A stretch of DNA of 64,000 bases from Clostridium swellfunianum (GCF_023656515.1 NZ_JAMOFV010000006.1:686336-750335); one strand, 5' to 3'; shown: positions 35,961-44,663, counted from the stretch's first letter. The notes: generated by a model not told the origin, from the sequence alone. Made by a program: numbers and translations.

Positions 35961-37505
35961 TTATAAATTTCTTCTTTTTGCATTTATCTTGTCTTTTAAT
36001 TTACTAACAAGAATTATTATTTCGTCATTATTTAACACATACAGCACAAATAAATACATTATTATTAATAATAAACTTAGTATTCCTAAAATGAATAGTA
36101 GATGTATTTTAGAGCCAACAATTTTATCTATATAAATTACCTTTAAAATATTCGATAGAAAAAACAACAATGCAGCAGATATGAATATACTTATACTATT
36201 CTTTTTAATATACTTAGTATTAATTGAGATATTTACCCTTTTCAATGATTTAAAAAGCAAAAAAACAGATGTAATCAATGCTACTATCATTGCGATTGGC
36301 AGGGCTTTAATTTGCATTACTGGAACCAACATAAAACTAAATACTACAAATATTATTATTGATAAGCACGTATTAATAAGTGATACTCTTCTATCCTTAA
36401 ACGAATAAAATACTCTATTCAAAATGTCTTTTAACCCCAGAAAAACAAGGCTTACTGAGAAATATTTGACAATATCACTTGTTCTTCTGATTCCCTCCAA
36501 GTTGAACCTACCGTATCCGAATAATATTTCTACTGCTTCGTATGAAAATGTAAATAACAATATTGAAATTGGTAACATAATCAAAAGAGATAAATTTAAG
36601 CTTTTAGTAACTATATTACTTAAGTTTTTATAGTCTTTTTTTGCAACAAACTCTGCTAATATGGGAAATACAATTACAACAATTAGATTACCTGCCGTAC
36701 TATAGCATACATTATTTAATTTATTTGCTAAGTTGTATATCGCAATATTACCCTCTCCTAATCCAGATGCAATATTTATTGAAATCATTTGTATAATAGC
36801 TACATACATATTGCTTATAAACATAGGAATAATTAAATGCATCATCTTCTTTAAGTATGCTGAGCCTATATTAGATGGGCCTTCAAAGGCAAATCCCCAC
36901 TTTTTAGCACTAATATACGTCAGGAGCAGCTTTGCAAAACTACCTGCTAATGCACTTAAAATAGTTACCTTTAATCCAAATATATCATATAAGAATAATA
37001 AGCCTATTATGATAATTATATTCATTGGTATTTCTATAGAGCTTGTAATTATTACATCACCATATGAGTTTAAAATCCCATTAAATACATATGCCAGACC
37101 TAAGAAAATTAATGAAGGCAAAACTATTCTTACTATTGGAGAAACATCAATCGGTACAGTTTGAAGTATACCAGGCGCAAAAACTTTTACTATAACACCT
37201 GGAAAAAACAATCCACCTAATACTAGAATAGAACTAACTAAGACTACTAGCTTAATCACATATCCGATAAAGGAATTTGCAGCTTCTTTTCCATGCTTTA
37301 CTCTTGCATCTGTGTATAAAGGAAGTATTGTAGTATAAAGAACCCCCCCTATTGCAGAAAAAATTATTACTGGAAGGCTAGTTACAAAGACAAATACATC
37401 GGCCTGCCAAGAAGCCCCTAGCTTATAAGCAACAATACTTTCTCTTATAAATCCTAGTAACATGCTTAGAATAGTTACCAGAAATAATCCTAACGATTTT
37501 TTCAT
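35961..37505 (-). CDS. MurJ/MviN-type lipid-linked oligosaccharide flippase
   Basis: 514 residues, about 14 membrane helices. The N-terminus (LVTILSMLLGFIRESIVAYK, then LGASWQADVFVF) is the MviN/MurJ signature of the MOP superfamily. MurJ flips lipid II. Copies inside exopolysaccharide operons, as here and again at 57230-58771, more likely export the local undecaprenyl-linked repeat unit. Since each operon has exactly one, a dedicated role is likely. Confidence 0.82.
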   Translation of the reverse strand: MKKSLGLFLVTILSMLLGFIRESIVAYKLGASWQADVFVFVTSLPVIIFSAIGGVLYTTILPLYTDARVKHGKEAANSFIGYVIKLVVLVSSILVLGGLFFPGVIVKVFAPGILQTVPIDVSPIVRIVLPSLIFLGLAYVFNGILNSYGDVIITSSIEIPMNIIIIIGLLFLYDIFGLKVTILSALAGSFAKLLLTYISAKKWGFAFEGPSNIGSAYLKKMMHLIIPMFISNMYVAIIQMISINIASGLGEGNIAIYNLANKLNNVCYSTAGNLIVVIVFPILAEFVAKKDYKNLSNIVTKSLNLSLLIMLPISILLFTFSYEAVEILFGYGRFNLEGIRRTSDIVKYFSVSLVFLGLKDILNRVFYSFKDRRVSLINTCLSIIIFVVFSFMLVPVMQIKALPIAMIVALITSVFLLFKSLKRVNISINTKYIKKNSISIFISAALLFFLSNILKVIYIDKIVGSKIHLLFILGILSLLLIIMYLFVLYVLNNDEIIILVSKLKDKINAKRRNL

Positions 37506-37580
37506 ATCTTCACCTTAAAATTATCAAAGTCGATGATTTTATAAAATTAGTGCTTATAAAATCAACAAAATATATAAAAT

Positions 37581-38624
37581 TTATAAACTTTTGTATATTT
37601 TTAATAACTTATCTAACTGGACTTCTATATCAAATTTACCTTTAACGGTATTATAACTTTTCCTACTTAATTCCTCTCTCAAATCTTGATCCCCAAGGAG
37701 TAAAATTATATATTTTTTCAATAATTCTATATCTCCTGGCTCTATTACATATCCATTAATCCCATGTTCAATTATCTTTGGAATTCCCCCTACATTTGAT
37801 GCTATTGTTGGTATTCCATAACTCATTGCTTCAAGTACAGACATAGGCATACCCTCGTTATATGACGGCAATAAATTTATTCCTATATTCTTTAACAATT
37901 CATCCTTAGAGTCACCACTAATCCAACCATGAATAATTACATCTTGTTGCATATTATATTCTTTAGTTAGATTTTTTAGCTGTTCTACTTCACCATCACC
38001 GCAAACTAGTAACTTGAAATTATATCCTAATTTCTTTACTTCAGATAGAGCTCTAATTATGTCAAAAACTCCTTTTCTTTTACCTATTCTACCTAAGAAT
38101 AATAAATTTCTTGAGCCATTTTTATAAAAATTGGCTTTAGGTATATCTACGGAGTTGTATACTACTTCTACTTTTGAATTGCAATATATAGATATTTTCT
38201 CTTTCCACTCTTCACTTAATGCTATAATACAATCAGCTTTGTTTAGTATATAGCTTATATATTTTCTTTTAGATGCATTGGATTCCTTATGGTAAAAAAC
38301 ATCAAATTCTGCACCATGCAGGTGGATTACTATTTGCTTTCTGAACACACTGCATATCAAAACAATTAAACTTTTTCTGTAAAAACTCCCTCTAGACGCC
38401 ATGTGAATATGTGCCACATCTATTTTTTTAAACGCAAGGTAACATGTTATGTTTATAAGAGCAAACATGAAAAAAAATATATTTTTAAGCATACTCCCTT
38501 CGATAGATGTTGGAATATATTTTAAATTTATCTTTTCTTGAAGACCTGCTTTAAAATAGTTGTTAACTACAGTAGATACACCGCCTTTTAGTTTCCTATG
38601 CGGCCCTATCATTAATACCTTCAT
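37581..38624 (-). CDS. Glycosyltransferase family 4 (GT-B)
   Basis: 347 residues. The N-terminal acceptor domain begins KVLMIGPHRKLKGGVSTVV. The C-terminal donor domain carries GRIGKRKGVFDIIRAL and the EX7E motif in NEGMPMSVLEAMSYGIPTI. It is a retaining GT4 enzyme that adds one sugar to the lipid-linked intermediate in the cytoplasm. It begins two bases after the TagA-like gene, implying coupled translation. The specific sugar cannot be assigned. Confidence 0.88.
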   Translation of the reverse strand: MKVLMIGPHRKLKGGVSTVVNNYFKAGLQEKINLKYIPTSIEGSMLKNIFFFMFALINITCYLAFKKIDVAHIHMASRGSFYRKSLIVLICSVFRKQIVIHLHGAEFDVFYHKESNASKRKYISYILNKADCIIALSEEWKEKISIYCNSKVEVVYNSVDIPKANFYKNGSRNLLFLGRIGKRKGVFDIIRALSEVKKLGYNFKLLVCGDGEVEQLKNLTKEYNMQQDVIIHGWISGDSKDELLKNIGINLLPSYNEGMPMSVLEAMSYGIPTIASNVGGIPKIIEHGINGYVIEPGDIELLKKYIILLLGDQDLREELSRKSYNTVKGKFDIEVQLDKLLKIYKSL

Positions 38625-38626
38625 GG

Positions 38627-39385
38627 CTATACCTCTCTATCTTTTTTCACATCTATCTTCTTATATTTTGCAACAAGTTTTATAAACTTATAATTTCCAA
38701 CAATATATCTTTTCGCCATTCTTCTTGGCTCTTGAATAAATCTATAAAACCACTCTAACCCAGACTTTTGCATCCATTTGGGCGCTCTTTTAGTAATTCC
38801 AGCTACAACATCGAAGCTTCCACCAACTCCCATAGCAAAAGGAACCTTCATTACTTCTTGGTACTTACTTATCCAGAATTCTTTCTTAGGACTAGAGAAT
38901 GCTACAAAAAGAATATCTGTGTTAACTCTTCTAATTTCTTCTGCGATACTATAGCTTTCTTCTTCTTTAAAATAACCATTTCTATAGCCAGCAACTTGTA
39001 AATTCTTATACTTACTTTTGAAAATATCAACGACTTTTTCTACAACTTCTTGTTTAGCTCCAAAAAAATATGGTCTATATCCTTTTTCATTGCACAATTC
39101 AACTAATTTTAAAAACAAATCTATTCCTGCAACTCTTTCCGGTATTTCATATCCTAAGAATCTACCTGCCCAAACAACTGATTGTCCATCGGCATTTATT
39201 AAAGGACAACTATTAATTATATCTGCTAGTTCCTCGTTCTCCTGCATTAAATTCACTTTGCTAGCATTAATAACTACATGTTGATTATATATTCCACTCT
39301 TGATCAATTCTTCTACTTTTTCTATCGTTTCTCCCATAGTGAGCGGGTCTAAATTACTTCCTAACAACTTAACTCTATTATTCAA
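38627..39385 (-). CDS. WecG/TagA/CpsF-family glycosyltransferase (GT26)
   Basis: 252 residues. Family motifs NADGQSVVWAGRFLGY, GYRPYFFGAKQEVVEKV, LFVAFSSPKKEFWI and the C-terminal APKWMQKSGLEWFYRF are all present. WecG transfers ManNAcA and TagA/TarA transfers ManNAc onto GlcNAc-PP-undecaprenol. The upstream wecB and wecC-like genes supply UDP-ManNAc and UDP-ManNAcA, so this enzyme probably adds the second residue of the repeat unit. Confidence 0.88.
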   Translation of the reverse strand: MNNRVKLLGSNLDPLTMGETIEKVEELIKSGIYNQHVVINASKVNLMQENEELADIINSCPLINADGQSVVWAGRFLGYEIPERVAGIDLFLKLVELCNEKGYRPYFFGAKQEVVEKVVDIFKSKYKNLQVAGYRNGYFKEEESYSIAEEIRRVNTDILFVAFSSPKKEFWISKYQEVMKVPFAMGVGGSFDVVAGITKRAPKWMQKSGLEWFYRFIQEPRRMAKRYIVGNYKFIKLVAKYKKIDVKKDREV

Positions 39386-39424
39386 TTAGTCCACCAGCCT
39401 ATTTCGTCTTTTTTGAGTAACCTT

Positions 39425-40654
39425 TTATAACTTATATATCTTTTTACCATACCTAATAATGTTTCTTGTATCATAAACAATCTTATCACTTAAAAGCTCT
39501 TGCTTTTCTCTAATTTCACTATGGCCTACTAGAACAATAACTAACTCCGCTTCTTCTAAGAAGCTTTGTAAGTCGTGATATTGATTAGCTACCTTGTCAT
39601 CTTTTATCCATGGATCATATATCTTAACATTATCAATATTGTATTTATACATAATGTGAAGCAGCTGTTCTGTTGGACTTTCTCTCATATCATCAACGTT
39701 TTCTTTATAAGTTAGTCCATATAAACCGACCTTAGAAAAATCTTTTATATTGTTCTCTCTCATAATTTCATGTATTCTATCAAATACAAATTGAGGCATA
39801 GAATCATTAACCTCTCTTGCTCCTAAAACAACATTAACTATATCTGGGTAATCTCCAACTAAGAACCATGGGTCAACAGATATGCAGTGTCCCCCTACTC
39901 CAGGCCCTGGTTGTAAAATGTTAACTCTAGGATGCTTGTTTGCTATTCTTATAAGCTCATAAACATCCATTCCTTCTCTATGGCACATCTTTGCAAGTTC
40001 ATTTGCAAATGCTATGTTAATATCCCTGAAGGTATTTTCCACAACCTTACTCATTTCAGCAGTTTTAATGTCTGTTACTACTATTTCACCTTTACAAAAA
40101 CTTTGGTACCAAGACTTAATTTCTTCTCCAACTTCTCTTTCATCTGCACCAATGGTTCTTGAGTTATTTTCTAGTTCTACTACCATTCTTCCTGGAATTA
40201 TTCTTTCAGGTGCATGCGCAAGATGTATATCTTCACCTAGGGTAAAGCCTTTTTCTTTTACTATTGGTTTAACAAACTTTTCAATAGTTCCAGGAGATAT
40301 TGTTGATTCAATAACAACAATAGCACCTTTTTCACAATGATCAAGAACAGTTTCAACAGCCTTTACAACATAGACTGGATCTATTTTCTTAGTGTCACTC
40401 AAGTAGGGTGTTGGCACAGTAATAATATATCTATCAGTTTTCATATACTCTGTAGTAAATTTTATCCCTTCGCTAACTGCTTTATTGAACAGTTCTTCTA
40501 AGCCTTCTTCTTCAAAGGTAAGTTTACCATTATTTAAAGTATCAACTAACTTTTTATTGTAGTCTGTTCCTACCACTTCAATTCCATGCGCTGCAAACAT
40601 CATAGCTGTTGGCAGTCCTATATAACCTAGTCCAATAACATTTAAAACACCCAT
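39425..40654 (-). CDS. wecC: UDP-N-acetyl-D-mannosamine dehydrogenase
   Basis: 409 residues. It oxidises UDP-ManNAc to UDP-ManNAcA with two NAD+. The N-terminal Rossmann motif is NVIGLGYIGLPTAMMFA. The central dimerisation helix and the catalytic Cys in GVGGHCISVDPWFL (about residue 257) are present. The C-terminal UDP-binding domain contains YGLTYKENVDDMRESPT. WecC-type N-terminal features (EVVGTDYNKKLVDTLNNG) separate it from UDP-glucose dehydrogenases. It lies 45 bases after wecB, its metabolic partner. Confidence 0.88.
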   Translation of the reverse strand: MGVLNVIGLGYIGLPTAMMFAAHGIEVVGTDYNKKLVDTLNNGKLTFEEEGLEELFNKAVSEGIKFTTEYMKTDRYIITVPTPYLSDTKKIDPVYVVKAVETVLDHCEKGAIVVIESTISPGTIEKFVKPIVKEKGFTLGEDIHLAHAPERIIPGRMVVELENNSRTIGADEREVGEEIKSWYQSFCKGEIVVTDIKTAEMSKVVENTFRDINIAFANELAKMCHREGMDVYELIRIANKHPRVNILQPGPGVGGHCISVDPWFLVGDYPDIVNVVLGAREVNDSMPQFVFDRIHEIMRENNIKDFSKVGLYGLTYKENVDDMRESPTEQLLHIMYKYNIDNVKIYDPWIKDDKVANQYHDLQSFLEEAELVIVLVGHSEIREKQELLSDKIVYDTRNIIRYGKKIYKL

Positions 40655-40699
40655 CTTAACACCCTCCTATATATCGTCTAACTTATTTAGCCTAATGTT

Positions 40700-41854
40700 C
40701 TAATAAATAAAATCTTTAGGTCTGTTTGTATTTTTATTAAAATAATATAATATAGCTTCAATAATTCGTTTTGAAGCTTTACCATCTCCATAAGGATTTA
40801 CTGCACATCCCATATTGTTATATAGCTTATTATTATTGATTAGTTCGTTTGCACTTCTAATTATAGTATCGAAATCTGTTCCTACAAGCTTTACTGTTCC
40901 AGCTTCAACTGCCTCTGGTCTTTCAGTAACATTTCTTAATACTAATACAGGCTTACCTAAATGTGGTGCTTCTTCCTGAAGCCCGCCGGAATCTGTCATT
41001 ATCATATAACTCTTATTCATTAAATTATGAGTTTCCTTTGTATCAAGCGGTGGCAGTAAGTGTACTCTTTCAACATCTTTTAGATGTTTTTCTACCACAT
41101 CTTTAACTATAGGATTCAAATGAACTAAATAAACTAATTCAACATCTTTATTACTTGTAACTATTTCCTTTAGTCCTTTGCATATATTTTCAATACCTTC
41201 CCCCCAGTTTTCTCTTCTGTGGGCAGTAACCATTATCACTTTTTTGTTTTCGAAGTCTATTCTGTTTAATTCTTCTGTTTTAAATACGTAGTCTTTTTCT
41301 ACAGTAGTATCCATTGCGTCAATTACAGTGTTGCCAGTTACAAATATTGAACTTTCTTCTATGCCTTCTTTTAGCAAGTTTCCTTTAGAGCCTGAAGTTG
41401 GCGCAAAATGTATGTCTGCAATAGCTCCGGTTAATTTCCTGTTCATTTCCTCAGGAAAAGGAAAATACTTATCATAGGTTCTTAAACCAGCTTCAACGTG
41501 TCCAACCTTTATTTGCTTATAAAATCCAGCTAAAGAAGCAGCAAAAGTTGTTGTAGTATCTCCATGAACTAATATCATGTCTGGCTTATAGGCTTCAAAT
41601 AGTTCTTCCAAGCCTTCAAGTACTTTATTAGTTATTCCTGTTAGAGTTTGTCTTGTTTTCATTATATCTAAGTCAAAATCAGGTTTTATATCAAATAATT
41701 CTAAAACTTGATCCAGCATTTCCCTATGTTGAGCTGTTACACAAACTTTAGATTCAATTTCCTCACTCTTTTCAAGTTCTTTAACCAGTGGAGCCATTTT
41801 TATAGCTTCTGGTCTTGTTCCAAATATAGTCATAACTTTGATTTTTTCTTTCAT
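40700..41854 (-). CDS. wecB: UDP-N-acetylglucosamine 2-epimerase (non-hydrolysing)
   Basis: 384 residues of the WecB/MnaA GT-B fold. KVMTIFGTRPEAIKMAPLV opens the protein; HGDTTTTFAASLAGF, HVEAGLRTYDKYFPFPEE and DSGGLQEEAPHLGKP are the canonical substrate-binding segments. It converts UDP-GlcNAc to UDP-ManNAc in the cytoplasm. It is followed by the dehydrogenase that consumes the product and preceded by the initiating sugar transferase 12 bases away. Confidence 0.9.
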   Translation of the reverse strand: MKEKIKVMTIFGTRPEAIKMAPLVKELEKSEEIESKVCVTAQHREMLDQVLELFDIKPDFDLDIMKTRQTLTGITNKVLEGLEELFEAYKPDMILVHGDTTTTFAASLAGFYKQIKVGHVEAGLRTYDKYFPFPEEMNRKLTGAIADIHFAPTSGSKGNLLKEGIEESSIFVTGNTVIDAMDTTVEKDYVFKTEELNRIDFENKKVIMVTAHRRENWGEGIENICKGLKEIVTSNKDVELVYLVHLNPIVKDVVEKHLKDVERVHLLPPLDTKETHNLMNKSYMIMTDSGGLQEEAPHLGKPVLVLRNVTERPEAVEAGTVKLVGTDFDTIIRSANELINNNKLYNNMGCAVNPYGDGKASKRIIEAILYYFNKNTNRPKDFIY

Positions 41855-41866
41855 TATTTACACTCC

Positions 41867-42535
41867 TTAGCTAGCATTCTCATCTCCAAACAGCACAGAA
41901 AATGTCTTAAATATCAATTTTATATCCAACCAAATACTTCTTTCCTTTACATATCTAATATCCAATTCCATCCATTCATTAAAACCAATGCTACTTCTCC
42001 CCATAACCTGCCAGTAGCAAGTTAATCCAGGCTTTGCTAAAAGCCTTAACTTATGGTAGCTTGAAAATTTAGCAACCTCTGTGGGAAGACTTGGTCTTGG
42101 GCCAACTAGAGACATGTCGCCTTTTAATACATTAAATAATTGTGGAAGTTCATCAATACTTGTCTTCCTAATAAATCTGCCTACTTTAGTTATTCTTGGG
42201 TCATCCTTTATCTTAAACATTGGCCCCGACATCTCATTTTTATCTTTAAGCTTGCTAAGAAGCTCTTCCGCATTTGTTACCATTGACCTGAATTTATACA
42301 TTTGAAAGGTCTTTCCATTAAGTCCTACCCTTTTTTGGGAAAAAATAATAGGTCCCCTCGATTCAAATTTAATAGCAATCGCAGTTATAGCCATAACTGG
42401 TGATAGAACTATTAACCCAAACACAGCACCCAAAACGTCTATTATACGTTTAATAAAATAATAAGTCCAATCCCTTTTTACTTCTTTTAAGTCATAGTTA
42501 CCATTTAACAAGCTGTCATTTCTTAAGTTCTGCAA
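41867..42535 (-). CDS. Initiating sugar-phosphate transferase (polyisoprenyl-phosphate hexose-1-phosphate transferase)
   Basis: 222 residues of the WcaJ/EpsL-like short (catalytic-domain-only) type. One membrane-associated hairpin (about 28-52, RIIDVLGAVFGLIVLSPVMA) precedes the cytoplasmic catalytic domain with YKFRSM, KTSIDELPQLFNVLKGDMSLVG-type core (DELPQ, GPRPSLP) and PGLTCYWQV. It moves a sugar-1-phosphate from UDP-sugar to undecaprenyl phosphate and thus starts the repeat unit. It is the first gene of the first operon. Note the parallel gene at 49173-49826 in the second operon. Confidence 0.9.
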   Translation of the reverse strand: MQNLRNDSLLNGNYDLKEVKRDWTYYFIKRIIDVLGAVFGLIVLSPVMAITAIAIKFESRGPIIFSQKRVGLNGKTFQMYKFRSMVTNAEELLSKLKDKNEMSGPMFKIKDDPRITKVGRFIRKTSIDELPQLFNVLKGDMSLVGPRPSLPTEVAKFSSYHKLRLLAKPGLTCYWQVMGRSSIGFNEWMELDIRYVKERSIWLDIKLIFKTFSVLFGDENAS

Positions 42536-42735
42536 CTTACTCCCCCCTATTAAATCATGCGTTTATTGTCTATTTATCCATAAATATACTTATTATACAG
42601 TTACAACCCTCGAAAATTATACAACAAACAAACAGAATTTGCAATCTTTTCCGTTTATCTGTTTTAGTCTGATAAAGTTAGACAGCAAAAACGCTCTTTC
42701 TTTCATTATATCAAACACTAAGAAATAATTAAAAT

Positions 42736-42764
42736 ATAAATTTTTAATTTACTTGTGTATTTAT
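42736..42764 (+). promoter_or_regulatory. Candidate island-specific promoter upstream of the RHH gene
   Basis: ATAAATTTT, nine bases, then TGTGTATTTAT (42754-42764). This is the weakest of five similar sites in the island. It lies 36 bases before the ATG at 42801. Confidence 0.4.
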
Positions 42765-42800
42765 ATATATACAATAAAAATTTACAAGGAGACGATTACT

Positions 42801-43181
42801 ATGAAGTCAAAGAAAAAACTCTCATTTAATATGGAAGAACTTGATTTTAATGAAGCTGAAGACGAAGGTTTTATAGAAGGCGAGGTTAATTTTGGCACGC
42901 CTATAGCAACCTTTAGTTTTGGTGAAAGCTTTGAGCAGCCTGCACCATTAATCTCTAATGCAAATAGTTTTAATAACCCTCAAAAGGGCTTGGGCTTAAC
43001 ACCGACCATAGACGGTGAAGCTTTTTCAATAAAGCGAGGCTATCAGTTTAGGCCATCTACCCTAAGAAAGTTAGTAGAGCTTAAATCAAAGCATTCAGAC
43101 GTTAATGCATACCTAAACACAATATTAGATGAGGCTATAAACTTCTACTACAATTATGTTATTAGCAAAAATAACAGCTAA
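42801..43181 (+). CDS. Ribbon-helix-helix DNA-binding protein
   Basis: 126 residues from the ATG at 42801 (AAGGAG nine bases upstream; an in-frame ATG at 42753 lies in the promoter). The N-terminal 75 residues are acidic, low-complexity and probably disordered (ELDFNEAEDEGFIEGE). The C-terminal 45 residues have the RHH layout: a beta strand (SIKRGYQF), helix A (RPSTLRKLVELKSKH) and helix B (DVNAYLNTILDEAINFYY). RHH dimers bind repeated short sites as arrays and commonly control plasmid or phage partition and their own genes. Directly downstream begins an exact 8-bp-phased repeat array that is a natural target. I know no close characterised relative. Confidence 0.7.
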   Translation: MKSKKKLSFNMEELDFNEAEDEGFIEGEVNFGTPIATFSFGESFEQPAPLISNANSFNNPQKGLGLTPTIDGEAFSIKRGYQFRPSTLRKLVELKSKHSDVNAYLNTILDEAINFYYNYVISKNNS

Positions 43182-43202
43182 TATTCCTAAAACCTCATCT
43201 TG

Positions 43203-43298
43203 ATATCACGATTTCGTGATTTCTCGAAAAGAAGATATCATGATTTCACGATAAGAAGATATCGCGATATCATGATAAGAAGATTTCATGAAAAGAAG
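43203..43298. repeat. Array of twelve 8-bp phased repeat units
   Basis: From 43203 the sequence splits without remainder into twelve octamers. Eight fit AT(A/T)TCNNG (ATATCACG, ATTTCGTG, ATTTCTCG, ATATCATG, ATTTCACG, ATATCGCG, ATATCATG, ATTTCATG). Four fit A(A/T)AAGAAG, placed at units 4, 7, 10 and 12. Neighbouring octamers form palindromes (ATCACGA-TT-TCGTGAT; ATATCGCGATAT; ATCATGAT). It is non-coding and starts 21 bases after the RHH stop codon. Confidence 0.85.
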
Positions 43299-43332
43299 AT
43301 GCTTAATTTTTATTATTTTATTTTTCTTTTAC

Positions 43333-43362
43333 CTAAAATTATATTGCCAGCTGCATATTTAT
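43333..43362 (+). promoter_or_regulatory. Candidate island-specific promoter of the YvrJ gene
   Basis: CTAAAATTA, ten bases, then TGCATATTTAT (43352-43362), 30 bases before the ATG at 43393. The -10-like part is identical to those of the sigma and DUF1659 genes. Confidence 0.55.
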
Positions 43363-43392
43363 TAATAGATACATAAGAAAGGAGGTTACATC

Positions 43393-43557
43393 ATGGAAGA
43401 TTTACTAAAGGCAGTGGCAAATGTGGGCTTTCCCATCGCAGTTGCTGCTTTTCTGCTTATTAGAATTGAAAGCAAACTAACCAGCCTTGTTACTTCAATA
43501 AATCAGTTATCCACCATACTCTCAGTCAGACTAAACCTGGACAATGACAGCAAGTAG
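43393..43557 (+). CDS. YvrJ-family small membrane protein (holin-like)
   Basis: 54 residues. The sequence EDLLKAVANVGFPIAVAAFL, then LIRIESKLTSLVTSINQLS, is the YvrJ pattern: one N-terminal membrane helix with a GFPIAV centre and an amphipathic charged tail. The ribosome site AAAGGAGG lies seven bases before the ATG. YvrJ is encoded beside the sigma-O genes in Bacillus subtilis, and related UviB/BhlA peptides are holin-like. Here it stands next to a leaderless endolysin gene and near a sigma factor gene, so a pore or lysis-accessory role is attractive but unproven. Confidence 0.82.
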   Translation: MEDLLKAVANVGFPIAVAAFLLIRIESKLTSLVTSINQLSTILSVRLNLDNDSK

Positions 43558-43565
43558 CCTAAACA

Positions 43566-43608
43566 AAAACCCTCTCCTGCAAAAGTCATAGCTGCAGAAG
43601 AGGGTTTT
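43566..43608. terminator. Bidirectional terminator
   Basis: AAAACCCTCTCCTGCA pairs with TGCAGAAGAGGGTTTT (one mismatch). It lies between the convergent YvrJ and endolysin genes, with T/A runs on both sides. Confidence 0.85.
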
Positions 43609-43664
43609 ATGCTATCATTAAGTTAATCAGTTGTGCTGGGTTAGTGTCTAAATAGCACAACAAT

Positions 43665-44429
43665 TTAAATTACTAAACTTGTCCAGGTGCGAGGACCTAC
43701 TATTCCGTCTATATCTAAATTACAGTTTCTTTGGTGCTCCATTACGCATTTCTTAGTTACAGGTCCAAAAATACCATCAACAGGCTCAGCCTTTACAAGG
43801 CTTTGAACAAATGCTACTAAAGGACCCTTGCAGCCTGGTTTAAGCATGGGAAGCTTGTCTATGCAGCTCTTTGTTCTCCAGCCTAATATATTATCTTCTT
43901 TTAAAGCTTCACCTTCACTGTCTTTAATATTTAGTTCATTGCAAAGCCTTTGAAACTTTAATATAACTCCTTCTCTGCTTTCATCAAACTCATAAAGCCT
44001 GTTTTCTTCTATGAGCCTTATTAACTTTTCTGGATACTCAGGATCAGTAGCATAGCCGCAGTCATAAACCTTATAACAGGCTGCTTTATAATCTTTGCAC
44101 TGTCCAAGAGGCTTGTACCTGGCATAAGACAAAAGCTTATTGTGATCTTCTATGCTTTCCTTAAAACTGTCGTAAGCTCTAAACTCAGCTTTAACTATTT
44201 GCTTTTTGTCAGCATACCATTCCGCTGTATCCATTATTATTCTCTTTCCACACCAGCTTGCCCCTGCTTTAATGCCAAATAAATTATTTGCCCTCTTGCT
44301 AAGCCCAGAGCTTCCCCAAGCGCTCTCCAGTATTGCCTGAGCAATAATAAGGCTTGGCAAAATTCCATAGTCCTTTTGCCCTTTTATAGCCCCGTCCTTA
44401 ACTAAATCAATAAACTGTTTTTTGTCCAT
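43665..44429 (-). CDS. Leaderless endolysin: glucosaminidase with C-terminal peptidoglycan-binding domain
   Basis: 254 residues. Residues 1-150 are a FlgJ/LytG-type endo-beta-N-acetylglucosaminidase domain (PSLIIAQAILESAWGSSGLS with the catalytic Glu, then RANNLFGIKA and YATDPEYPEKLI). Residues about 155-254 contain peptidoglycan-binding-type repeats (VDGIFGPVTKKCVMEHQR, IDGIVGPRTWTSL). No signal peptide or membrane segment is present, as in phage endolysins that need a holin to leave the cell. The neighbouring YvrJ peptide is the obvious candidate. The gene is divergent from the sigma factor gene, and its upstream region carries the same promoter-like motif. Confidence 0.87.
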   Translation of the reverse strand: MDKKQFIDLVKDGAIKGQKDYGILPSLIIAQAILESAWGSSGLSKRANNLFGIKAGASWCGKRIIMDTAEWYADKKQIVKAEFRAYDSFKESIEDHNKLLSYARYKPLGQCKDYKAACYKVYDCGYATDPEYPEKLIRLIEENRLYEFDESREGVILKFQRLCNELNIKDSEGEALKEDNILGWRTKSCIDKLPMLKPGCKGPLVAFVQSLVKAEPVDGIFGPVTKKCVMEHQRNCNLDIDGIVGPRTWTSLVI

Positions 44430-44465
44430 ATTTCCATCTCCTCACTTTAAAAATTTATTCATAAA

Positions 44466-44494
44466 ATAAATACACAAAAATTTAGGCTTTTTAT
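44466..44494 (-). promoter_or_regulatory. Candidate island-specific promoter of the endolysin gene
   Basis: On the minus strand ATAAAAAGC (44494-44486), nine bases, then TGTGTATTTAT (44476-44466), 36 bases before the ATG at 44429. It has the same spacing as the sigma and DUF1659 sites. Confidence 0.55.
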
Positions 44495-44503
44495 GAAATT
44501 TCC

Positions 44504-44532
44504 TTAAAAAACTTCTTTTATTGCATATTTAT
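44504..44532 (+). promoter_or_regulatory. Candidate autoregulatory promoter of the sigma gene
   Basis: TTAAAAAAC (44504-44512), nine bases, TGCATATTTAT (44522-44532). Both boxes are identical to those of the DUF1659 site, also with nine bases between. Confidence 0.65.
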
Positions 44533-44540
44533 TTAGTAAG

Positions 44541-44637
44541 AGTGTTTTGAGATAGTGGTGACATAGACTTTCTTGCACAGCGAACAACTTCCTAGATGAA
44601 GTTTAGCATCTGTATGTTACCGCTACCTCAAAACACT
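44541..44637. promoter_or_regulatory. Long hairpin in the sigma gene leader
   Basis: A 25-base stem (44541-44565 with 44613-44637; 22 Watson-Crick and 2 G-U pairs) closes a 47-base loop that contains a small inner hairpin (ACTTC/GAAGT). Its minus strand carries TTCGCTGTGCAAGAAAGTC, matching the conserved strand TTCGCTGCACATGAAGTTC of element B and its counterpart in element A. It may be a truncated relative. It lies between promoter and ribosome site, so it may control sigma expression. Confidence 0.6.
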
Positions 44638-44663
44638 ATCTACAAAATTTAAGGAGGGATAGT

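Noticed and set aside
36181-37164. Plus-strand open frames opposite the MurJ-type flippase gene
   Set aside because: They are hydrophobic shadows of membrane-helix codons with no ribosome sites; the minus-strand protein is well conserved.
43203-43298. Possible CRISPR or coding repeat
   Set aside because: The 8-base period excludes both a spacer layout and a codon-phased peptide repeat.
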